A stretch of 10,315 nt of DNA from contig CAYFTL010000052.1 in NCBI GenBank assembly GCA_964346145.1, forward strand, positions 1-10,315, read 5' to 3'. The position numbers and the translations under genes are program-made. Source of the stretch: CAYFTL01 sp964346145. Lineage in GTDB: Bacteria; Bacillota; Clostridia; Christensenellales; Aristaeellaceae. Under the pieces are notes generated by a model. It ran no database searches and had not been told where the DNA came from. It was given only the letters and a program-made list of their open reading frames with translations. Positions 5,809 to 10,315 of this stretch are shown here, one piece after another (position 1 is the first letter of the stretch; every line of letters begins with the position of its first letter).

Positions 5809-6385
5809 GGTGAGCATCCTTTCCACTTTTTAATTTACAGATTACTTGTGTCATGCTTCCCATCGGACAAAAAGCGCACCAAGTCCTGGGTCTAAAAAAG
5901 AACATGGAGATGAGTCCCAGCATCGTAGAAGTTAGCATCACACTAAAAAACCCAAAAGAGTATTGTGCAATCCAAGGTGCAACGATCGACGTATCGGCCC
6001 AAGTCCAGGGCAAGCGGAAAGCCCATAGCAATGTTATGGATTCGCTCAACGGTTTTCCGGCAAAAACCTGATACGTGTTAAAAACCATAAACAAAAACAT
6101 TGTCATAAAAAAAGTCAAGAAGCCATAACGAAACCAGCTGGAATATAGAAATTTCGGAGTGGGTCTATTCCGTGACAATCTAAATTTTCTGCCCAACATA
6201 TCCAGAAGCTGGCTTCGCCCGCAATAAGTATTGCAATAAGATTTGTTTCCCTTTACAACGGCAATCAATAGCGGCGTAATAAAACATATCATTCCAAGCC
6301 ACGCGAACAAAATATTGAATATGCCTAAAGCAAAATATAGAATTGTAGCAATCCAAAGATAGTCGTTCCATTTTCTTTTAGCCAT
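5780..6385 (-). CDS. Polytopic membrane protein with iron-sulfur cysteine motifs (Fer4_5/NapH-like)
   Basis: The 201-residue protein has about four membrane segments (roughly 10-28, 30-45, 87-108 and 143-164). Two cysteine motifs lie at membrane edges: CNTYCGRSQLL at 51-61 and WCAFCPMGSMTQVIC at 169-183. They resemble the 4Fe-4S binding domain of NapH/NosR/YccM-type membrane electron-transfer proteins. It probably passes electrons between the membrane and the ferredoxin encoded just upstream; the terminal acceptor or donor is not encoded here. The frame extends upstream, but ATG at 6385 has GGAGG (6392-6396) six bases away and is the clear start. It overlaps the ferredoxin stop by eight bases and the arsR start by 29, so the three genes are one translationally linked unit. 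The last residue is a cysteine (C201), which is curious. Partner and substrate are unknown. Confidence 0.85.
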   Translation of the reverse strand: MAKRKWNDYLWIATILYFALGIFNILFAWLGMICFITPLLIAVVKGNKSYCNTYCGRSQLLDMLGRKFRLSRNRPTPKFLYSSWFRYGFLTFFMTMFLFMVFNTYQVFAGKPLSESITLLWAFRLPWTWADTSIVAPWIAQYSFGFFSVMLTSTMLGLISMFFFRPRTWCAFCPMGSMTQVICKLKSGKDAHHGNTGEETC

Positions 6386-6587
6386 TGTAAGCCTCCACAG
6401 CCGAAACGGTAATCGCATTTGCCGGACAGACCTTTGAACATTTTCCGCAACCGATACATTTATCACAATCTACTTTAGCAATAATGCCTTTCCAGATAGA
6501 CAAGGCTCCAAAAAGGCATTCTTTTACACACGCCCCACATGATACACAGGTACCTGATATTGTTGCTTTCTTTTTAGACTTGCTCAT
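6378..6587 (-). CDS. 2x[4Fe-4S] ferredoxin
   Basis: This 69-residue protein carries two clostridial-type cluster motifs: C14-x2-C17-x2-C20-x3-C24 and C44-x2-C47-x2-C50-x3-C54-P, with an additional C41. The usual Pro after the first motif is replaced by Leu, which may shift the potential. The N terminus is lysine-rich. It is a soluble electron carrier or subunit. The frame opens at GTG 6596, but that sits only two bases from the ribosome site AGGGG (6599-6603); ATG at 6587, 11 bases away, fits better. It is the first gene of the operon with the membrane iron-sulfur protein and the ArsR repressor, so electron exchange with the membrane protein is the natural reading. Confidence 0.9.
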   Translation of the reverse strand: MSKSKKKATISGTCVSCGACVKECLFGALSIWKGIIAKVDCDKCIGCGKCSKVCPANAITVSAVEAYNG

Positions 6588-6611
6588 ACATAACACAGCC
6601 CCTTTGTTAGA

Positions 6612-6631
6612 ATATTAGTAATTACTAATAT
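6612..6631. promoter_or_regulatory. Perfect 20-bp palindrome, probable ArsR operator
   Basis: The sequence ATATTAGTAA/TTACTAATAT is a perfect 20-base palindrome lying across the -10 box and start region of the ferredoxin operon. Size, AT richness and position match operators of ArsR-family repressors, and the only regulator nearby is the ArsR protein of the same operon. It contains ATTA-N8-TAAT, similar in geometry to the ATTC-N8-GAAT sites that I recall for SqrR-type regulators. Confidence 0.75.
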
Positions 6632-6655
6632 ATTGAATTGAACTAAGCTTGTCAA
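6627..6655 (-). promoter_or_regulatory. Promoter of the ferredoxin-membrane protein-arsR operon
   Basis: A consensus TTGACA (6650-6655) and TATATT (6627-6632) are 17 bases apart on the minus strand. The -10 is half buried in the palindromic operator, so bound repressor would block polymerase. The start is expected near 6620, about 33 bases before the ferredoxin ATG. Confidence 0.82.
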
Positions 6656-6746
6656 GGAGCAAAAACAAACTTTGAATAAATTAAACTCCAAAAATGGCTA
6701 CAACACTCGAGAAAAATGAATGTTCAAACTTTCTTTTCTTCAAAAC

Positions 6747-6782
6747 AGAAAGGCCGCACAGAAAAATGTGTGCGGCCTTTCT
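6747..6782 (-). terminator. Terminator of metK
   Basis: A perfect 14-bp GC-rich stem pairs 6747-6760 with 6769-6782 around an 8-base loop, six bases after the metK stop codon. The U tract on the minus side is weak (about four U), but the stem is long. It sits between metK and the ferredoxin operon promoter and would insulate the two. Confidence 0.8.
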
Positions 6783-6787
6783 TAAAA

Positions 6788-7963
6788 TTACATATTTTGT
6801 GCCGCTGCTTTCAGCGCATCCACCTTATCTAGTTTTTCCCAGGGCAGGTCTAAGTCGTCCCTGCCAAAATGGCCATAACTGGCCACCTGGGCGTAAATGG
6901 GTCTGCGCAAATCGAGGCGCTCAATAATCGCGGCCGGCCGGAAATCAAACTGCGATTCGACCAACTTGGCCAAATCTCCATCGGACAGCTTGCCCGTGCC
7001 GTAGCTGTTTACAGTCAGCGATACCGGCTTGGCTACACCGATCGCATACGCTATGCCGATTTCACAACGCTCTACCAATCCAGAGGCTACCAGGTTCTTG
7101 GCAGCATGGCGTAGCGCATAAGCCGCCGATCGATCTACCTTGGTCGGATCTTTGCCCGAAAACGCTCCACCGCCGTGGTGTCCATAGCCGCCATACGTAT
7201 CTACGATGATCTTACGCCCAGTAAGGCCTGAATCCCCTTGAGGCCCGCCCACCACAAAGCGGCCTGTAGGGTTGATCAAGAATCGGGTTTCATCATCTAG
7301 CAACTGAACCGGAATAACTTTCTTAATAACTTCATTGATCATATCTTGCTCTATAGTAGAATGTTGCACATCGGGCGCGTGCTGAGTAGAGAGCACCGCC
7401 GTGTGCACGCGAACCGGCTTGTCATTTTCGTATTCAACGGTCACTTGGGCCTTTCCATCCGGCCTCAGGTAAGGAAGCAAGCCTTCTTTTCTTACCTGAG
7501 CCAACCGGCGGGTTACCCTGTGGGCTAGGGCAATCGCCATAGGCATATATTCGGGCGTCTCGTTACAAGCAAACCCAAACATCATTCCCTGATCTCCGGC
7601 ACCGATGTCATATTGGCCTTGTCCGCGCCCTTCCAGCGCATCGTCGACGCCCTGAGCAATGTCGGGCGATTGTTCGTCCACCGCCACCATCACCGCACAA
7701 GAGTTACCATCAAAACCATATTTGGCACGCTCGTAACCGATTTCTATGACCTTCTGGCGGGCAATTTGGTCGATAGAAATGTAACAGTCCGTAGTAATTT
7801 CGCCCATCACCAAAATCATGCCCGTCGTCGTGGCACATTCACAGGCCACCCGGGCCTTGGGGTCTTTTGCCAAAATCGCATCCAAAACGGCATCCGAAAT
7901 TTGGTCACACACCTTGTCCGGATGTCCTTCGGTAACCGATTCCGAAGTAAACAGTGTTCGCAT
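6788..7963 (-). CDS. metK: S-adenosylmethionine synthetase
   Basis: The enzyme makes S-adenosylmethionine from methionine and ATP in the cytoplasm. The 391-residue protein has all signatures: EGHPDK with the catalytic His14 (12-17), the hexapeptide GAGDQG followed by MMFG (121-130), and GGGAFSGKDPTKVDRS (264-279). The length is normal for the family. The frame runs ten codons further upstream, but ATG at 7963 (MRTLFTSESVTEGHPDK) begins where homologs do and has GAAAGGAG (7973-7980) nine bases before it. It is a single-gene transcript: promoter at 8161-8189, S-box leader at 7994-8147, terminator at 6747-6782. Expression should fall when SAM is plentiful. Confidence 0.98.
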   Translation of the reverse strand: MRTLFTSESVTEGHPDKVCDQISDAVLDAILAKDPKARVACECATTTGMILVMGEITTDCYISIDQIARQKVIEIGYERAKYGFDGNSCAVMVAVDEQSPDIAQGVDDALEGRGQGQYDIGAGDQGMMFGFACNETPEYMPMAIALAHRVTRRLAQVRKEGLLPYLRPDGKAQVTVEYENDKPVRVHTAVLSTQHAPDVQHSTIEQDMINEVIKKVIPVQLLDDETRFLINPTGRFVVGGPQGDSGLTGRKIIVDTYGGYGHHGGGAFSGKDPTKVDRSAAYALRHAAKNLVASGLVERCEIGIAYAIGVAKPVSLTVNSYGTGKLSDGDLAKLVESQFDFRPAAIIERLDLRRPIYAQVASYGHFGRDDLDLPWEKLDKVDALKAAAQNM

Positions 7964-7993
7964 ATCTTTACGCTCCTTTCGCATCTTGCGCAC

Positions 7994-8019
7994 AAAAAAA
8001 GCTTGTCCGAAGACAAGCT
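7994..8019 (-). terminator. Riboswitch-controlled terminator of the metK leader
   Basis: On the minus strand, an 8-bp stem AGCUUGUC/GACAAGCU (8012-8019 with 8000-8007) with a UUCG loop is followed by seven U (7994-8000, shared by one base with the stem). The competing antiterminator is visible: GAAGAUGAG of the aptamer's 3' side (8041-8049) can pair over nine bases, two of them G-U, with CUUGUCUUC in the terminator's 5' arm and loop (8009-8017). Confidence 0.93.
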
Positions 8020-8038
8020 CGCAGGAAATGCATCGTGC

Positions 8039-8147
8039 GCCTCATCTTCCAACGCATATAGCGTTGCGGGAATTGGCACCACTGTTGCAAAACGCAACCG
8101 GTTGCCGGGTTTCATCGGGCCCGTCCCTCAACCACTCTGGATAAGGC
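8039..8147 (-). promoter_or_regulatory. SAM-I (S-box) riboswitch aptamer of metK
   Basis: The minus strand carries the S-box core in order: CUUAUCCAGAG, GGUUGAGGGAC, GGCCCGAUGAAACCCGGCAA, then GGUGCCAAUUCC and GAAGAUGAGGC. The P1 helix pairs GCCUUAUC (8140-8147) with GAUGAGGC (8039-8046) over eight bases with one G-U. SAM binding stabilises P1, sequesters the antiterminator strand and lets the terminator at 7994-8019 form, turning off metK. Confidence 0.97.
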
Positions 8148-8160
8148 TATCCGTTTAATA

Positions 8161-8189
8161 ATTATAGAATCGAATCGTTTTTGTGTCAA
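8161..8189 (-). promoter_or_regulatory. Consensus promoter of metK
   Basis: Perfect TTGACA (8184-8189) and perfect TATAAT (8161-8166) with a 17-base spacer on the minus strand. The start is predicted near 8154, a few bases before the S-box P1 helix. A full-consensus promoter is sensible for a gene controlled by transcript termination. Confidence 0.93.
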
Positions 8190-8243
8190 GGGGGAATAAT
8201 TTGTTATACACCCTTCGGCGCTGCTTTAACCGTTAAGTTCATT

Positions 8244-8717
8244 TTAAAATATTAGGTCAGCAAACATCGCGCCCGTTATCTTGGCTAAGTCATGCGGTTC
8301 AAGTTCCACCTGATATCCGATTTTTCCTGCGCTTACCACAATTTTACCGCGACTTTCGGCCGACAAATGAATGAATGTGGGATATTGCTTTTTCATCCCG
8401 ACGGGGCTACACCCTCCGCGTACATACCCGGTAAGCTGAGTGATTTTAGATACCGGCAGCATCTGAAGCGATTTTTGTCCGGCTGCCTTGGCCGCCTTTT
8501 TTAAATCAAGCTCCGCAGCCACCGGAATCACAAATACAAAGGGCGCTTGGTCTTTATTTTGGGTTATCAACGTTTTAAATACCCGCTCCTGCTCAACACC
8601 GATCAAGCCGGCGACAGTTATCCCGTCCAGCGCGCCTTTGGATTTGTACCCATGGACAGTATAAGTCACCCCTTCCGATTCTAAAATACGCATGGAATTC
8701 GTTTTTATATTTGACAT
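8244..8717 (-). CDS. ybaK: YbaK/EbsC-type Cys-tRNA(Pro) deacylase
   Basis: The 157-residue protein matches the YbaK family, which hydrolyses cysteine mischarged onto tRNA(Pro) by prolyl-tRNA synthetase. Visible family features are the conserved lysine in VFKTL (K48), FVFVIPVAAELDLKKAAKAAG (60-80), the GYVRGGCSPVGMKK loop (97-110) and the C-terminal GKIGYQVELEPHDL segment. It is a single compact cytoplasmic domain of normal length. ATG at 8717 has GGGAAG (8727-8732) nine bases upstream. It follows citrate synthase by 66 bases on the same strand with no evident terminator between, so the two may be co-transcribed, though their functions are unrelated. No clear terminator is seen before the metK promoter. 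Confidence 0.93.
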   Translation of the reverse strand: MSNIKTNSMRILESEGVTYTVHGYKSKGALDGITVAGLIGVEQERVFKTLITQNKDQAPFVFVIPVAAELDLKKAAKAAGQKSLQMLPVSKITQLTGYVRGGCSPVGMKKQYPTFIHLSAESRGKIVVSAGKIGYQVELEPHDLAKITGAMFADLIF

Positions 8718-8783
8718 TGTGCTTTGCTTCCCTTCGCTTAAAACAACCGAATAATGGCGTCACCTTTTTTTGACCTCTATGTG

Positions 8784-10151
8784 TTATTTCCGTTCTGCCA
8801 AGGGCACGTAGGCTTTGGGCTCTGCAACGCTGCGATAAGCCGGACGAATAATCTTGCCCCCTGCCGTAAGCTCTTCTATCCGGTGGGCGCTCCAGCCCGC
8901 GATGCGTGAAATTGCGAAAATTGGCGTAAATAACTCCCGGGGCAAATTCAACATATCGTATACAAAACCACTGTAGAAGTCTATGTTGGCCGACACACCC
9001 TTGTACATTTTGCGTTTTTGCGCAATCAACTCTGGCGCCAACCGCGCAATGGTGGCATAAAGCTGGTACTCATCCTCAGCTCCTTTGACCGCACTCAGCT
9101 CTTGCACAAAGGATTCAAATACTTTGGCTCGCGGATCGCTTAAAGAATATACGGCGTGACCGATTCCGTAAATCAAACCCGATCTGTCGAACGCCTCTTT
9201 ATTTAGCAATTTGTTTAAATAATCGGCAATCTGTCCCTCGTTCTTCCAATTCGCCACATTTTGTTTCAAATCTTCAATCATTTTGACTACGCGGATGTTA
9301 GCGCCACCATGCTTAGGCCCCTTCAAGCTGCCCAGCGCAGCCGCCATTGCGCTGTACGTATCGGTTCCTGATGAGGACACCACGTGCACGGTGAAGGTTG
9401 AGTTGTTGCCGCCGCCGTGTTCTGCGTGGAGCACCAATGCCAAATCCAGTATCCGGGCCTCCAAACTGCTGAATTGTTGATCCGGCCGCAATATGTGCAA
9501 CAGATTTTCCGCCATGGACAAATCTTTGCTGGGCTGATGGATAATGAGGCTTTGATCCCGTTCGTAGTGATTGTAAGCGTGGTACCCGTATACCGCCAGC
9601 AACGGAAACTGGGCGATCAGCGCCAAACACTGGCGCAATATGTTGGGGATAGAGGTATCGTCTGGATTGGCGTCGTAATAATACAACATCAGCACGCTAC
9701 GAGACAAAGTGTTCATCATATCGCTGCTGGGCGCTTTCATGATGATATCCCGGGTAAACTTGGGTGGCAGCGAACAATATTCCTTAAGCATGCGGTTAAA
9801 ATCTTCCAACTGCGTTGGCGTAGGCAGCGCGCCAAAAAGCAGAAGATAAATGGTTTCTTCAAAGCCAAAGCGATTTTCCTTTAAGAATCCATCTACTATG
9901 TCCTCCACATCAATGCCTTGGTAATATAGCTTACCCTCCGCCGGCAACTCCACCCCATCCACTGTCTTTTTGGCTGTAATTTTGGATATGTTGGTTAATC
10001 CGGTCAACACGCCGTTTCCGTTCAAATCTCGCAATCCGCGGTTGACTTGGTATTGGGTATACAATTCGTTCGGTATCTTTTGTGCCTCGCACAACTCCGC
10101 CATTTTCTTAATTTCCGGCGTAATCGCAGAATAATCCATCGTTGTATTCAT
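8784..10151 (-). CDS. Citrate synthase (Si-type, clostridial long form)
   Basis: The 455-residue protein joins acetyl-CoA and oxaloacetate to citrate. Catalytic residues align with the pig enzyme's triad: His281 (GPKHGGAN), His332 (GIGHAVY) and Asp391 (ANIDFYSG); His245 in HAEHGGGNNST corresponds to the oxaloacetate-binding histidine. It is longer than most bacterial enzymes through an N-terminal extension of about 50 residues, as in many anaerobic Bacillota; it is not the unrelated Re-citrate synthase. Lys280 stands where most families have Leu before the active His. 2-methylcitrate synthase activity cannot be excluded, but no prp genes are near. The ATG at 10151 has AAGGTGG (10156-10162) four bases upstream; an internal ATG at 10139 is possible. 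No other citrate-cycle gene is in view. Confidence 0.93.
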   Translation of the reverse strand: MNTTMDYSAITPEIKKMAELCEAQKIPNELYTQYQVNRGLRDLNGNGVLTGLTNISKITAKKTVDGVELPAEGKLYYQGIDVEDIVDGFLKENRFGFEETIYLLLFGALPTPTQLEDFNRMLKEYCSLPPKFTRDIIMKAPSSDMMNTLSRSVLMLYYYDANPDDTSIPNILRQCLALIAQFPLLAVYGYHAYNHYERDQSLIIHQPSKDLSMAENLLHILRPDQQFSSLEARILDLALVLHAEHGGGNNSTFTVHVVSSSGTDTYSAMAAALGSLKGPKHGGANIRVVKMIEDLKQNVANWKNEGQIADYLNKLLNKEAFDRSGLIYGIGHAVYSLSDPRAKVFESFVQELSAVKGAEDEYQLYATIARLAPELIAQKRKMYKGVSANIDFYSGFVYDMLNLPRELFTPIFAISRIAGWSAHRIEELTAGGKIIRPAYRSVAEPKAYVPLAERK

Positions 10152-10315
10152 TGTTCCACCTTCCCTTCCTCAGCAGTACCTCACCCGTCATTTCTATAAA
10201 ATCAGGTATAGCCTGCGCGCATCGAACCGACAGCTTGCGCCGATCCAAAAAATAATTAGAATACTTTATGCTATCATATCGAATCCATAATCACAAGAAA
10301 TTAAAACGAGCAATG
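10152..10315. other. Leader of citrate synthase and right-edge intergenic region
   Basis: No complete gene is present. On the minus strand this is the citrate synthase leader; an imperfect GCGCA/TGCGC hairpin lies in its GC-rich middle (around 10215-10240), but I see no convincing promoter. On the plus strand TTGCGC (10235-10240) and TAGAAT (10257-10262), 16 bases apart, make a weak promoter candidate, and the window ends with an ATG at 10313-10315 that could open a divergent gene. No clear ribosome site precedes it, so this is only a possibility. Confidence 0.3.

Noticed and set aside
7816..8115. Minus-strand open frame of 99 codons in the metK leader, and plus-strand frames 7613-8158 and 7818-8144
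   Set aside because: They cover the S-box aptamer and terminator or the start of metK in a wrong frame; the riboswitch core explains the conservation.
1..10315. CRISPR array, insertion sequence, prophage or defence system
   Set aside because: No regularly spaced repeats, transposase, integrase or terminal repeats are visible; the tRNA genes have no adjacent integrase or duplicated 3' end.

Overview
The window looks like an ordinary chromosomal segment of a Gram-positive anaerobe of the Bacillota (Clostridia-like). The signs are RecD2 instead of RecBCD, a RecD2-ComFC pair, an S-box (SAM-I) riboswitch before metK, tRNA genes with encoded CCA, strong Shine-Dalgarno sites, consensus sigma-A promoters with 17-base spacers, iron-sulfur redox proteins, and a structured RNA of the raiA-motif type after comFC. 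Species cannot be named. Nearly everything lies on the minus strand; only one gene is clearly on the plus strand.

Layout, left to right: (1) 1-360 holds no recognisable gene: a cluster of small inverted repeats, a possible 28-residue ORF and a tRNA terminator. (2) 361-627 is a minus-strand tRNA operon, promoter then tRNA-Ser(UGA) then tRNA-Ser(GCU). (3) 668-4314, read right to left, is a promoter, recD2, comFC (4-base GTGA overlap), a separate promoter, a structured noncoding RNA of about 220 nt, a small four-CxxC zinc-ribbon gene, and a terminator. (4) 4360-5493 is a plus-strand TIM-barrel sugar isomerase/epimerase-like gene, divergent from recD2 and closed by a bidirectional terminator. (5) 5530-6655 is a compact three-gene minus-strand operon: 2x[4Fe-4S] ferredoxin, polytopic cysteine-motif membrane protein, ArsR-family repressor. 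A 20-bp perfect palindrome sits over its -10 box. (6) 6747-8189 is metK with a complete leader (consensus promoter, S-box aptamer, antiterminator, terminator). (7) 8244-10151 has a YbaK-type tRNA deacylase and citrate synthase. (8) The last 160 bases are a leader and intergenic region, with an ATG at the window's right edge.

Two places deserve attention. The first is the noncoding RNA at 1033-1253. It has its own promoter, a closing helix that begins at the predicted start site, several internal helices and a U-rich tail, and it lies next to comFC. That is the known location of raiA-motif RNAs (typically between raiA and comFC), but here a CxxC zinc-ribbon gene, not raiA, follows. The second is the ferredoxin / membrane iron-sulfur protein / ArsR operon. 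The ArsR protein has only two cysteines, in positions reminiscent of the persulfide-sensing SqrR/BigR/YgaV group. This suggests, by inference only, an autoregulated sulfur- or redox-responsive electron-transfer module.

The remaining genes are housekeeping: DNA repair (recD2), SAM synthesis (metK), translation quality control (ybaK), entry to the citrate pathway (citrate synthase) and serine tRNAs.
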